NCBI GenBank assembly: GCA_027943245.1
Contig: JANDJZ010001765.1
Coordinates: forward strand, 1-36,596
DNA length: 36,596 nucleotides
Reading direction: 5' to 3'
DNA from: Acanthamoeba sp. SK_2022b
Taxonomy: Eukaryota > Discosea > Longamoebia > Acanthamoebidae
The notes below the pieces were generated by a model. That model saw only the letters and a list, made by a program, of their open reading frames with translations. It was not told where the DNA came from and ran no database searches. The translations under genes and the position numbers were made by a program. Shown here piece after piece: positions 16,954 to 25,852 of this stretch (its first letter is position 1; each line of letters starts with the position of its first letter).

Positions 16954-17378
16954 GCCGTGGGTCTCAGGCTCGGCACGCGCACGGTCAGATCGGCCAGCGT
17001 GCGCAGACCGTCGGCCTGGATAGGGTTGGCGATGCGCGCGGGCAGCCAGCGCTCGACGGCGTCGGTCACCAGCGGCCGCGGCACGGAGAGCCCGCGCAAC
17101 AGGTCGATCGCCGCCATGACGGCGCGGACCCGCTTCGGCCGCTCGGAGGCGGGTTGCAGGATCAGCTGCGCCAGGTCATCGCGGCGACACCGGCGGGCGC
17201 GGTCCGCCAGCTGGCGCCGGATCTCACCTAGCACGGTGGGCGACGACCTTCCAGCGTCTGTGCTGTGCGGCAGGTACTGCGCGACGGCGTCGGTGATGCC
17301 CATGCCGGCGTACCACGCACGCAGGGCCGCGAGCGCCGCGGCGCCAGGGAAGTCCTGAGCCGCCTCTTCCGGGATCAT
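16954..17378 (-). pseudogene. Truncated DUF3701 domain of a tyrosine integrase
   Basis: From the ATG at 17376-17378 about 140 codons match the DUF3701 N-terminal domain of a class of large integrases (ALRAWYAGMGITDAVAQYL, an AVERWLPARIANPIQADGL segment, LADLTVRVP). The catalytic part that should follow is absent. After LTVRVP the domain appears to continue in the next frame (HGLGARRAVIA), implying a frameshift, and then gives way to the nitrate-reductase-associated sequence. It is a remnant of an older mobile element inside the cargo. Confidence 0.7.
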
Positions 17379-17752
17379 CGCGCTCGGGGTACTTTTCTTC
17401 TTCGGAGTTTAGCCAAGTGAGATAGCTACTGCGACAAGAAAGATCATCGCAATAGCGCAGATTAGTCATGGGCGAACGAGAGGGCAAGCCGGAGGTTTAC
17501 CGCGAAGCCGTGCAGCCGCTCTGGCGCGTTCAGGGCCGTGCACCCGATGCGCTAACATCACTAAATGACTCGCGAACTCTGTTCGCCCAAGACTGCTCTG
17601 GGCATTGTCAAGCAAGGGTGCGTTCTCCTCGCCGACCGGCTTCATTCGGTCACCCCACCCTAGGCGAGCACGCATCTTCTGCGTGCTCGCCTTTGCGCCT
17701 TCGGTTCAGGCGCGAAGCGCGGGCTATCCATGTCCTTTACGGAGATGTAGTC
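17379..17752. other. Intergenic stretch with a strong hairpin
   Basis: No gene is supported. Bases 17390-17465 are the AT-richer leader of the DUF3701 remnant. The main structure is the hairpin at 17663-17691. GGAGATG at 17741-17747 is the ribosome binding site of the next gene. Confidence 0.6.
17663..17694 (+). terminator. Hairpin, possible terminator
   Basis: Perfect 11-bp arms GGCGAGCACGC and GCGTGCTCGCC around ATCTTCT, followed by only TTT. It sits about 60 bp before the DksA-like gene, so it could terminate upstream transcription or act as a leader structure. Confidence 0.55.
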
Positions 17753-18121
17753 ATGCTTCTTGACTTGGAACGCTTTCGTCAGCGCATTCTTGACGAACTG
17801 GAGAAAGTGGAGCGTTCGCTTCAAAATTCGCAACAGGCTGCCGCAACAGTGCTTCTCGACCAATCAAGCGTGGGAAGACTTTCACGCATGGATGCCCTGC
17901 AACAGCAGGCCATCGCCCGAGGCCTGACCGAGCGGCTGCAGCTGTCCAAACGAAAGCTGCAAGCTGCGCGCGATCGAATTGACTCTGGTAGCTATTTCCT
18001 GTGCTGCCAGTGCGATGAAGAAATCGAACTCAGTCGCCTAGAGCACGACCCCGCGACAGTGTTCTGCCGCGCCTGCATGCAAGAGCGCGATGTGCTCCTC
18101 CAAAATCGACCAAGGGGCTGA
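17753..18121 (+). CDS. TraR/DksA family zinc finger protein
   Basis: A 122-aa protein, read from the ATG at 17753 (GGAGATG upstream) rather than the long open frame before it. An N-terminal coiled coil (about 5-75) precedes a C4 zinc finger, C84-x2-C87...C105-x2-C108, with SGSYFLCCQC and FCRACMQER typical of the family. DksA/TraR proteins enter the RNA polymerase secondary channel and alter promoter use, with or without ppGpp. The DxxDxA tip of true DksA is not seen (SRMDALQQQA), so it is nearer to the TraR/short-DksA group. It is 4 bp from cfa and may be co-transcribed. Confidence 0.85.
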   Translation: MLLDLERFRQRILDELEKVERSLQNSQQAAATVLLDQSSVGRLSRMDALQQQAIARGLTERLQLSKRKLQAARDRIDSGSYFLCCQCDEEIELSRLEHDPATVFCRACMQERDVLLQNRPRG

Positions 18122-18125
18122 GGGT

Positions 18126-19427
18126 ATGCAGAACAGAACTCCTCTTCGACGAACAAGGGCAAGTCAAAACAGCGAGGCATCCAGAATGCATGACCTGATG
18201 GTCGAGTTGCTGGAAACCGCCGACATTCGCATCGACGGCCACCGGAACCAAGACATACAGATTCATGACAGGAAGCTCGCCGACCGGGTCTTTGCTCTTG
18301 GCAATCTGGGGTTGGGTGAGGCTTACATCGAGGGGCATTGGGATGCGCGCCAACTGGACTGCTTCTTCCATCACCTGCTTGCGGCTCGTCTGGATCAAAA
18401 GGTGAAGCCCATTCGTTTGGCCTTCCATGCCTTGCGCACCCGGCTGCTCAACCGGCAAACGCTCAAGCGCGCCTGGCGCGTGGGTGAGGCGCACTACGAC
18501 CTGGGCAACGACTTCTATGCCGCCATGCTTGATGGACGTATGACGTATACCTGCGGGTACTGGTCGGGGGGTGCTCGAACCTTGCAGGAAGCGCAGGAAA
18601 CCAAGCTCGACATGATCTGCCGCAAGCTGGAGCTCAAGCCAGGATTGAGACTGCTGGACATTGGCTGCGGCTGGGGCAGCCTGATGGGGTTTGCGGCGGA
18701 GCACTATGGTGTACGCTGCGTCGGCGTGACCATTTCCAAGGAGCAGGCGGCGTGGGCGGCCGAACGGTACAAGGGATTGCCCATTGAGTTTCGCCTGCAG
18801 GACTACCGCACCGTCAGCGAGAAGTTCGATCGCATCGCCAGCGTCGGCATGTTCGAACATGTGGGTCGGAAAAATCACCGCACCTACATGGAAGTGGCAC
18901 ACCGCTGCCTGGCCGATGGCGGATTGTTCCTGCTGCACACCATCGGCAAGAACATCCGCGACGCCACGCCTGATCCATGGATCGACAAGTACATCTTCCC
19001 CAACGGCGACCTGCCGTCTCTTGGGCAGATCGGTGATGCGTGTGACGGCCTGTTCGTGGCGGAGGACCTTCACAATTTCGGCGCCGACTACGACAAGACA
19101 TTGATGGCATGGCACGCGAACTTCGAACACGCCTGGCCACGGTTCAAAGACCGGCTGGGAGAACACTTCTATCGCATGTGGAGCTATTACCTCCTGTCCT
19201 GCGCTGGGGCATTCAGGGCTCGGGACATACAGCTTTGGCAATGGGTTCTGAGCAAGAAGGGAGTGCCGGGGGGCTACCAAAGGGCCACTCAGCCGTCGAT
19301 CGCACGATACCGTCCCTCCATTGAAGAGACATTGACCCTGGCTTCACAGTCAACAAGGGAGGCATCCGGGGCACCTATTGAGCCTCGACTTCCAGACTGC
19401 TCTCGCGCGACTGGAAGTCAGGGCTGA
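18126..19427 (+). CDS. cfa: Cyclopropane-fatty-acyl-phospholipid synthase
   Basis: A 433-aa protein from the ATG at 18126. It transfers a methylene from SAM to unsaturated acyl chains of membrane phospholipids, giving acid- and stress-resistant membranes. Family motifs are HYDLGNDFY (123-131), TYTCGYW with C143, the SAM loop LDIGCGWGSL (about 177-186), SVGMFEHVG and the C-terminal CAGAFRARDIQLWQWV. The N-terminal lipid-binding domain is present, so the protein is full length. Its last 53 bp overlap the convergent phosphoethanolamine transferase gene, which suggests the 3' end was formed by joining two separate pieces. Confidence 0.93.
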   Translation: MQNRTPLRRTRASQNSEASRMHDLMVELLETADIRIDGHRNQDIQIHDRKLADRVFALGNLGLGEAYIEGHWDARQLDCFFHHLLAARLDQKVKPIRLAFHALRTRLLNRQTLKRAWRVGEAHYDLGNDFYAAMLDGRMTYTCGYWSGGARTLQEAQETKLDMICRKLELKPGLRLLDIGCGWGSLMGFAAEHYGVRCVGVTISKEQAAWAAERYKGLPIEFRLQDYRTVSEKFDRIASVGMFEHVGRKNHRTYMEVAHRCLADGGLFLLHTIGKNIRDATPDPWIDKYIFPNGDLPSLGQIGDACDGLFVAEDLHNFGADYDKTLMAWHANFEHAWPRFKDRLGEHFYRMWSYYLLSCAGAFRARDIQLWQWVLSKKGVPGGYQRATQPSIARYRPSIEETLTLASQSTREASGAPIEPRLPDCSRATGSQG

Positions 19428-21024
19428 GGACAGAGTTCCAAGGCTGCTCGCCCTGCGTGCTGATGTCGAGCAGATCCAGCAGCGTCCAGTCGAGCACGTC
19501 GGTCCGGTAGGCTCTTCCCACCAGCTCGGACGATGCAAGGTGGCCGATCGCCTTCGACGACCACAGAAACATCGGGACTTCATAGCCGGGGGGGGTCTCC
19601 GCGTGCCCTGCGTGGTTGCGCGTATGCCCCACATCCTGGCCATGATCCGAGGTGTAGAGAAAATGGCTGGCATGCGCGCCTTGATCCTGCACGAAACCGT
19701 CCAGCAGGCGTGCAACGACACTGTCGTGATAGAGCAAGGCGTTGTCGTACTCGTTGCGCATCGCAACGATCCAGGGCATCCGTCCCGCGCTTTTCATCTC
19801 TGAGCTCACCGCGTCGGATGCGCCCGTGAAGGCATTGAAATCCGCTGGTCGGCGCTGCTCGTAATGCGGATGTGCGCCCAGAAGATGAACAATGATGAAC
19901 TTCTTCGGCGCTGGATCGCGCAGCGCCGACTCCCACGCGGGAAGAAGCCGCTCGTCAAGACTGCGGTCACTGCGCCTGCCGCCGGTGTTCAGGAACGCGG
20001 TGACGTCGGCCTCGTGCGCGAAGCGGTTGTTGATGTAGCGATCATGCTGGTTCGATATCCAGAAGGTCTTATAGCCGGCGACCTTCGCAAGCAGCGTGAC
20101 GCTTGGCAGCGCATCCGCGTCCAGTCCATTCTGTCGATCCTTGGCAGTCAGCATGTGGCGAAACGCCCCGACGGTATTGCTGTGCGCGGCCAGAACGTCG
20201 CGAAACACCAGCAGGTTGCCAGCACGGGCGTCCAGCTCGGGCGACGTCCTTCGCGGGTAGCCGTACAGGCTCCAGTTGCCTCGGTAGATGCTCTCGCCGA
20301 TCACGACCGCGACGGTATTGCGATCCGGGCCCACGTATTCCACCTGCATCGCGTCGATCGCGCCGGCAGTAGCCTCGCGCGTGGATGAAAGCAGTCGAAT
20401 GCTGTCCTGGTAGCGCGCGTATTCCCTGGCTTGGGACGGCCAGTAGATGAAGGGGTTGGCTGCGCGGACCGTCGCATTGACATGCAGGCCTGCGAGCAGC
20501 AGCACGACGACGCCGAAGGTGCGCACTCGGAAGCGGGGCGGCTTGCGAGCGCGCAGCAACCATACCGAGGCAAATGCGACGAAGGCGGCGGCAAACAGAT
20601 GGATCGCGATATCCACTGCATGGTGCTCGATGAATTCCCTCGATTCACCTGCGGAAGTGTTGCCCACCGCATCGAGCACCAGGGCAGCGTCGGGGTTGGT
20701 CTGGTAGACCGACATGAGGAAAGACCGGATCAGCAGGTCCAGAACGAAACCAAGACGCCAGGACACTTCGAGGGCGCGGCTCCAACGCAGTCGCGCGGAC
20801 ATCGAAAGCAGCACATACGCACCGAGCAGGAACACCACGACAGCCTTGCCGGTGTCGCGTATGCCGACGTCGAAGGCCAGGTAGGCGGCGCACAGCAGCA
20901 TCACGCACAGCAAAGGCTCGATGTAGGCGGGCAGCCAAGAACGCGGGGGCACTGGAGGGGGGCTGTTTCGACCGGTCCGCGACCGGGTCGACCCGGCTGG
21001 TTCTCGAGAAAGAATGTGATGCAC
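19375..21024 (-). CDS. Phosphoethanolamine transferase (sulfatase fold, CptA/EptA-like)
   Basis: A 549-aa inner-membrane enzyme. Membrane helices fall at about 35-52, 60-77, 88-104, 138-158 and 168-186, followed by a periplasmic catalytic domain. Metal and nucleophile motifs are visible: VVIGES (E244) with the likely nucleophile T260 in GYPRRTSPEL, then HLLGAHPHY and YTSDHGQD. The family moves phosphoethanolamine from phosphatidylethanolamine to LPS lipid A or core, lowering negative charge. The exact acceptor cannot be told from sequence, and polymyxin resistance should not be assumed. The GTG start at 21022-21024 is uncertain. The 3' end overlaps cfa tail to tail by 53 bp. Confidence 0.85.
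   Translation of the reverse strand: MHHILSREPAGSTRSRTGRNSPPPVPPRSWLPAYIEPLLCVMLLCAAYLAFDVGIRDTGKAVVVFLLGAYVLLSMSARLRWSRALEVSWRLGFVLDLLIRSFLMSVYQTNPDAALVLDAVGNTSAGESREFIEHHAVDIAIHLFAAAFVAFASVWLLRARKPPRFRVRTFGVVVLLLAGLHVNATVRAANPFIYWPSQAREYARYQDSIRLLSSTREATAGAIDAMQVEYVGPDRNTVAVVIGESIYRGNWSLYGYPRRTSPELDARAGNLLVFRDVLAAHSNTVGAFRHMLTAKDRQNGLDADALPSVTLLAKVAGYKTFWISNQHDRYINNRFAHEADVTAFLNTGGRRSDRSLDERLLPAWESALRDPAPKKFIIVHLLGAHPHYEQRRPADFNAFTGASDAVSSEMKSAGRMPWIVAMRNEYDNALLYHDSVVARLLDGFVQDQGAHASHFLYTSDHGQDVGHTRNHAGHAETPPGYEVPMFLWSSKAIGHLASSELVGRAYRTDVLDWTLLDLLDISTQGEQPWNSVLSPDFQSRESSLEVEAQ
19387..19419. terminator. Inverted repeat in the cfa/ept overlap
   Basis: GACTTCCAG (19387-19395) pairs with CTGGAAGTC (19411-19419) across a 15-base loop in the convergent overlap. 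Placement fits a two-way terminator, but neither side has a T run. Confidence 0.35.
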
Positions 21025-21388
21025 GAGGCTCGGTGGAAAAACGCCGGCGCGGATTTCCGGCCGGGTCGAAGAAGGTGATGCCTCTCACGTGCCGAAGAAG
21101 AAGCCTGGCGCCCGGCGAGAGGCGGTGCGGCATGAGAAGCGGTGAGCTGGCCGTCGTGAGGCCGCAGTCGGATGAGGCTGCGCTATGGCGGTGCCGGTCG
21201 AAACGACGTAACGGCTGGCCCGGTGGATCCTGTGGCGTGGAGCGAGCCCCTCCGCTCGGCGCAGGCGCGGCCTGCGCCAAAGCGCGGGTGGCCAGAGGGC
21301 GGAGTCAGGACGGGCATGGACGGAATTCTAGGCCAGCGGTGCAGGCGGGAACGCCGACGGCCCACTGCGCACAGGGATTCTGCAGCTG
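21025..21388. other. Gene-free stretch between NAD kinase and the transferase
   Basis: GC-rich, with open frames on both strands but none with recognisable protein content or a good ribosome binding site. It may hold the promoter of the transferase gene; no clear -35/-10 pair was seen. Confidence 0.5.
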
Positions 21389-22258
21389 TCAGGCGCCATT
21401 GCCATACCAGTGGAGCTTCTCGCGAAGCGTATCGAAATAGCGCCAGCCACGCGGGTGCACGAAACGAGCAGGATGCGCTGCCTTGACGATGCGCACCCGA
21501 TCGCCTGGTTGCAACGCTGTGTGCAACTGGCCATCGAAACTCACCGCACTGTCGCGACCCATGAGGAGTTCGATCGGGCCGCACTGAGGAAGCGCCAGCG
21601 GTCGGTCGACGACGGTGCGCGCGGCGATCGCCACGACGATCCATGCATCGATGGCCGGATGGAGGATGGGCCCTCCTGCTGCCATGCCGTAGGCAGTGCT
21701 CCCGGTGGGCGACGACACGATCAAGCCGTCGGCGAGCACCGAGGCAATGGGCGCATCGTCGAAGCTGATCGCAACCTCGACCGCGCCCAGCGCCGAGGAT
21801 CGATGGATGGCCACCTCGTTGAGCGCGATCCCCGCAGCGATGCAGCGGGCGCCGCGAAACACCCGCCCTTCGAGCATGGCCCGGCTTTCGTGCTCGCAGG
21901 TGCCCTCGAGGACCGGGCCCAGAACCTCATTCATGCGATCCATCGGCGTGTCGGCCATGAAACCCAGCCGGCCCAGATTCACCCCCAGCAGCGCAACGCC
22001 ATGGGGCGCGAGCGCGCGCGCGCAGCTGAGCATGGTTCCATCGCCCCCCGCAACGATGGCGAGTTCGCAGGAGCGGCCCAGATCGTCCATCGAGTAGGCC
22101 CCCCAACCCGTCAGGCCGGTGTTGGCCGCGGTGGCGCTCTCGAGATGCACCTTGATATTTCGTTGCGTCAGAAAGGTCCCGATGCGCTCCAGCACGCTGC
22201 GTATGCCCGGGGACTGGTATTTGCCGATCAGCGCCACCTGTAAGAATGGAAGGGACAT
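21389..22258 (-). CDS. nadK: NAD kinase
   Basis: A 289-aa enzyme that phosphorylates NAD to NADP. Motifs are GGDGT (71-75), LGVNLGRLGFM (91-101), NE (147-148), SSPTGSTAY (182-190) and GGPILHP. All are intact and the length matches proteobacterial NadK. The ATG at 22256-22258 lies 5 bp after the hen1 stop, so it is the last gene of the S1-prfC-MFS-hen1 operon. A host will have its own housekeeping copy, so a second one on a mobile element implies a need for extra NADPH, for example under oxidative stress, or a special partner function. Confidence 0.93.
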   Translation of the reverse strand: MSLPFLQVALIGKYQSPGIRSVLERIGTFLTQRNIKVHLESATAANTGLTGWGAYSMDDLGRSCELAIVAGGDGTMLSCARALAPHGVALLGVNLGRLGFMADTPMDRMNEVLGPVLEGTCEHESRAMLEGRVFRGARCIAAGIALNEVAIHRSSALGAVEVAISFDDAPIASVLADGLIVSSPTGSTAYGMAAGGPILHPAIDAWIVVAIAARTVVDRPLALPQCGPIELLMGRDSAVSFDGQLHTALQPGDRVRIVKAAHPARFVHPRGWRYFDTLREKLHWYGNGA

Positions 22259-22263
22259 GAGAA

Positions 22264-22998
22264 TCAGTTTCGACGGGTGAATTCGGCCATCTGGGTTGGA
22301 CTGCCGAAGCATGGATGGCACTCACCGATGCCACGGAAATGGACTTCGTACGCGTTGCGGCGTGCCGTGCCCGTGGCCCACGCCTCGAACTTGGCGCGAG
22401 ACCACTCGAAGAAGTGACCCGGCTCCCTGTGCCGCCCCTCCGGTACGCCGAGCAGCGCGTTGCATTCGACGTTGGGCGTGGTGATGACGACATGCCGGGG
22501 CCTGTAGTCGCCGAAGACGAGGCCTTCCAGGCGGGAAAGCCTGCCAGGCGGCACATGTTCGATTGTCTCCAACATGGCGATGGCATCCAGTGCATGGAGA
22601 GCTGAATGGTGCTCCAGAAAAGAACCATGAATCAACGTCAGCCGTCCGCTGCCCAGTGCGACGCCCGACGCCATTCGCTCGGCGCGCGTTAGCACGCCCA
22701 GGGCCATCTCGACGCCCACGATTCGCTCGAACCGTGCGTCCGCCAACAGTCGAGACAACAGCGCGCCGCTGCCGCAGCCAAGGTCGCCGATCGCGCGAGC
22801 GCCTGCGGCACCTAGCGCATCGGTGACCGCAGCGATCCTCAACGTGTGGAGTGCGCTCGGCTCGCAATCGACCTGCCCTGCATCCGAAACGCCATCCAGA
22901 GCCTGCATCTCCCATTCGACAATTGAAAGCGCCGCAGGACAGTGGCGCCGCATGCGCCACACAAGCTGCCGCTGAACAGGTTTGATCGTCTTCTTCAT
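22264..22998 (-). CDS. hen1: Hen1-type small-RNA 3'-terminal 2'-O-methyltransferase
   Basis: A 244-aa class I SAM methyltransferase. SAM motif DLGCGSG is at 72-78. The Hen1 metal-binding set is present: E144-x-x-E147-H148 (LETIEH) and H195 (EPGHFFEW). Other Hen1 hallmarks are VFGDYRPRHVVITTPN (161-176) and FRGIG near 221-225. Hen1 methylates the terminal ribose 2'-OH of RNA; in bacteria it normally marks RNA healed by Pnkp against re-cleavage. This protein is only the methyltransferase domain: it lacks the long N-terminal half of bacterial Hen1, and no pnkp lies in the window. Start overlaps the MFS stop (ATGA, 22995-22998). Confidence 0.85.
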   Translation of the reverse strand: MKKTIKPVQRQLVWRMRRHCPAALSIVEWEMQALDGVSDAGQVDCEPSALHTLRIAAVTDALGAAGARAIGDLGCGSGALLSRLLADARFERIVGVEMALGVLTRAERMASGVALGSGRLTLIHGSFLEHHSALHALDAIAMLETIEHVPPGRLSRLEGLVFGDYRPRHVVITTPNVECNALLGVPEGRHREPGHFFEWSRAKFEAWATGTARRNAYEVHFRGIGECHPCFGSPTQMAEFTRRN

Positions 22999-24221
22999 CG
23001 TGCCTGTGGCTTGGTGTTGCCGACGGCGTGAATCAGATCGCTGGCGAACAGGCCTGCGGCCACTGCAATTAGCAGCAGCCCGACAGCCTGGGCCGACAGC
23101 GACACCCCTCGGTCGAGAAGCAACCCCATGACTGCGGGAGCCAGCCCGCTTGCCAATACGCCCCATCCCTGGGTCAGCGCGCGGACACGGCCGAGGCGGT
23201 GCGGCCCATAGGTTTCCGCCCACAAAGCCGTTTCCAAGCTGCTGGAGGCTGCAGCGGCCAAGCCGAAGAGGAGCATGTAGACGGGAACCACCCAAGGCTG
23301 CCGCACGACGGCAATGAGCAGCATGGCCAGGCCCAATGGCACGGCGAGCAGCGGCAGGACGCGCGCCGCGGAATGCCGGTCCAGGACCGCTCCGACCCAC
23401 AGCAGCGACACGGCGCGAGACAGGGCGTATGCCACGAACCAGGTGGCGATCAGGCGAAGGCTCCAGTCCTTTTCCTGCGCCAGCCGGGCCTGGTGGAAGA
23501 AGATGCCGGTCGACATGAACGGGGCGCACAGCAGCAGGGGCAGGCTGCGCGCGAAGCGCGGGTTGCGCCATATGGCGGATTCCTTCCGGACTGGCGCAGG
23601 CGCGGGTGCGGCGAAGGCCGTCGGACCGCCCGAACGGGTATGCACAAGCATCAACGCCAGCGCCGATCCCAGCAGGACGAACGCCGCATTGGCCACCCAG
23701 ACCGGCCGCCATCCCAGCGAGGAAATACCCCCCACCGCAGCCATCGGAAACAGCGCCTCACCCAGCGCTAGGCCAAGCGCCGCCAAGCCGATCGCCTTGC
23801 CACGGTCGTTGGGCAGAGCGCGCGCGACGGTGGTCATGGCCGTGTGAACCATCAACCCCTGCCCGGACAGGCGAAGCAGATACAGGCTGACAACAAGCAC
23901 CGGCAGGCTGGGGCTCCAGGCGAGCAGCAGGCAGGCGCTCGACAGCATGACGGCGATGCCCGCCGTGAACCTGCGCACGCTCATAGAATCAACGAAGCGT
24001 CCGGCCCACGCCACCGTCAAGGCGCTGGCCATCGTCGCTGCGGCATACACGGTTCCGAATGAACCGTCCGACAGATCAAAAGCGTCCCGGACGTGCGCGC
24101 CGAACAAGGCGATGAAGAAGGTCTGGCCGGCACTGGACATCGCCATCAGCAAGGCGCCGAAACCCAGTAGCCGCCTATGGCGAACGACGACCTTCCCGTA
24201 GCCGGCGAGCGACGTCCTCAT
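22995..24221 (-). CDS. MFS transporter
   Basis: A 408-aa protein with about 12 membrane helices and a cytoplasmic loop near the middle (about 195-215). Features include SDGSFGTVYAAATMASALTV in helix 2 and a GRFVDSMSVRRF loop, comparable to the A-motif. The C half contains LFGLAAAASSSLETALWAETYG. The substrate is unknown; the sequence is nearest in feel to drug or metabolite exporters. The ATG at 24219-24221 overlaps the RF3 stop and its own stop overlaps hen1, so it is made in step with both. Confidence 0.88.
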   Translation of the reverse strand: MRTSLAGYGKVVVRHRRLLGFGALLMAMSSAGQTFFIALFGAHVRDAFDLSDGSFGTVYAAATMASALTVAWAGRFVDSMSVRRFTAGIAVMLSSACLLLAWSPSLPVLVVSLYLLRLSGQGLMVHTAMTTVARALPNDRGKAIGLAALGLALGEALFPMAAVGGISSLGWRPVWVANAAFVLLGSALALMLVHTRSGGPTAFAAPAPAPVRKESAIWRNPRFARSLPLLLCAPFMSTGIFFHQARLAQEKDWSLRLIATWFVAYALSRAVSLLWVGAVLDRHSAARVLPLLAVPLGLAMLLIAVVRQPWVVPVYMLLFGLAAAASSSLETALWAETYGPHRLGRVRALTQGWGVLASGLAPAVMGLLLDRGVSLSAQAVGLLLIAVAAGLFASDLIHAVGNTKPQAR

Positions 24222-25852
24222 GCCGAACCTGCGACATGGGGCCGCGCATGCTCGTGGAACACCAGCCCGGCGTGCTCGCGCAATGCATGGAAGCGCACGC
24301 CGGTCCAACGCTCCTGCACCACCATAAGCTCCGCCTTGTGGCCGGCCACGAGCGCCGGCGCGTTCACGGCGTCAAACACCACCCGGTGCGCGTTGGCATC
24401 GATGAACCTGCGCAACTCGAGCGGATCGTCGGCGGTCACCCAGCGCGCCACCTGGTAGGGCGCGGGCGTCATCCGTGCATCGACGCCATACTCGTGCTTG
24501 AGCCGATGCGCAACGACCTCGAACTGCAGCACGCCGACCGCGCCCAGCAGCATGACGCCGCCCGCCTGAGGTTGGAACACCTGGATCGCACCCTCCTCGC
24601 CCAACTGCTTCAGGCCCGTGCGCAATTGCTTCGTGCGCATCGGATCCACGACCTCCACGGTGCGGAACAGCTCGGGCGCGAAGAACGGCAGGCCAGTGAA
24701 CTGCAGCATCTCACCTTCAGTGAGCGTGTCGCCCAACTGCAGCAGGCCGTGGTTCGGAATCCCGATGATGTCGCCGGGATAGGCATGCTCCAGCAGTTCG
24801 CGCCGCTGCGAGAGGAAGGACATGACGTTGGTGGTCTTGATCACGCGCAGGTTGCGGCAGATCTTCAGCTTCATGCCACGGTCGAAGCGTCCCGAGCACA
24901 CGCGTACGAACGCGATGCGGTCGCGATGGGCTGGATCCATGTTGGCCTGGATTTTGAACACCACTCCGGTGAATTCGCTTTCGCTCGGCTCGACAACACG
25001 TTGCAGCGCTGGGCGGGCAGCAGGGGGCGGGGCGAAGTCGACCAGGGCGTCGAGCACCTCGCGCACGCCGAAATTATTGATGGCAGACCCGAAGAACACG
25101 GGCGTCTGGTCGCCACCGGCAAAGGCTTCCAGGTCGAAGCTCGGAGACGCACCGCTCGCGAGTTCTATCTCGCTTCGGGCCTGCACGAGCTCCGGCCCGA
25201 AGCGGGCCAGAGCCACCGGATCGTCGAACTCTTCGAGCAGTTCCTCGTGCCCGACCGTGTCCTCTCCGGCGCGGAACACCCGAACACGCTGGCGCCGCAC
25301 GTCGAACACACCGCGGAACGCTTTGCCCATGCCGATCGGCCAGCTGAAGGGCACCGTCGCCATGCCGAGCGCGCGCTCGATCTCGTCGATGAGGTCCAGC
25401 GGATCGCGCACTTCGCGGTCCAGTTTGTTGACGAAGGTGATGATGGGCGTCTTGCGTGCCCGGCAGACGTCCAGAAGGCGCAAGGTCTGCGCCTCGACGC
25501 CATTGGCGGCGTCGATGACCATCAGGGCCGCATCCACCGCGGTGAGCACGCGGTAGGTGTCCTCGGAGAAATCCTGGTGGCCGGGCGTGTCCAGCAGGTT
25601 GATGACGCAGTCGCGGTACTCCATTTGCATGACCGAACTGGCCACCGAGATGCCGCGCTGCTTCTCGATGTCCATCCAGTCGGACGTCGCGTGGCGCGAC
25701 GCCTTGCGCGCCTTCACGCTGCCCGCGATGTGGATCGCACCGGCGTACAGAAGCAGCTTTTCGGTCAGCGTCGTCTTGCCGGCGTCGGGGTGGGAAATGA
25801 TCGCGAAGGTGCGTCGCCGCCTGACTTGCCTGGATTGATCGTTGGGATTCAT
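24218..25852 (-). CDS. prfC: Peptide chain release factor 3 (RF3) GTPase
   Basis: A 544-aa translational GTPase, near the 529 aa of E. coli RF3. G1 is SHPDAGKTT (20-28), G3 DTPGHQDF (88-95) and G4 NKLD (142-145). The RF3-specific segments GIPNHGLLQLGDTL and EEGAIQVFQPQ are present, which separates it from EF-G and TetM-type proteins. RF3 removes RF1/RF2 from the ribosome after termination and takes part in post-peptidyl quality control. This is probably an extra copy beside the chromosomal gene. Coupled by ATGA to the S1-domain gene upstream and the MFS gene downstream. Confidence 0.93.
   Translation of the reverse strand: MNPNDQSRQVRRRRTFAIISHPDAGKTTLTEKLLLYAGAIHIAGSVKARKASRHATSDWMDIEKQRGISVASSVMQMEYRDCVINLLDTPGHQDFSEDTYRVLTAVDAALMVIDAANGVEAQTLRLLDVCRARKTPIITFVNKLDREVRDPLDLIDEIERALGMATVPFSWPIGMGKAFRGVFDVRRQRVRVFRAGEDTVGHEELLEEFDDPVALARFGPELVQARSEIELASGASPSFDLEAFAGGDQTPVFFGSAINNFGVREVLDALVDFAPPPAARPALQRVVEPSESEFTGVVFKIQANMDPAHRDRIAFVRVCSGRFDRGMKLKICRNLRVIKTTNVMSFLSQRRELLEHAYPGDIIGIPNHGLLQLGDTLTEGEMLQFTGLPFFAPELFRTVEVVDPMRTKQLRTGLKQLGEEGAIQVFQPQAGGVMLLGAVGVLQFEVVAHRLKHEYGVDARMTPAPYQVARWVTADDPLELRRFIDANAHRVVFDAVNAPALVAGHKAELMVVQERWTGVRFHALREHAGLVFHEHARPHVAGSA

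Noticed and set aside
17468..18121. A 217-aa DksA-like protein
   Set aside because: The upstream 95 codons cross the hairpin at 17663-17691 and look non-coding. The start at 17753 gives a normal length and has GGAGATG before it.
19375..21024. An MCR-type mobile polymyxin resistance gene
   Set aside because: The fold and catalytic motifs are shared, but the region around the nucleophile (GYPRRTSPEL) is nearer to CptA-like enzymes. Resistance cannot be inferred.
22264..23712. A 482-aa gene on the minus strand covering the methyltransferase
   Set aside because: Its first ~240 codons are the shadow of the MFS gene in another frame. The Hen1 match begins at the ATG at 22996-22998, which overlaps the MFS stop.
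24218..25852. A TetM-type ribosomal protection protein
   Set aside because: The RF3-specific segments and the length of 544 aa fit RF3; ribosomal protection proteins are about 640 aa and EF-G-like through domains IV and V.
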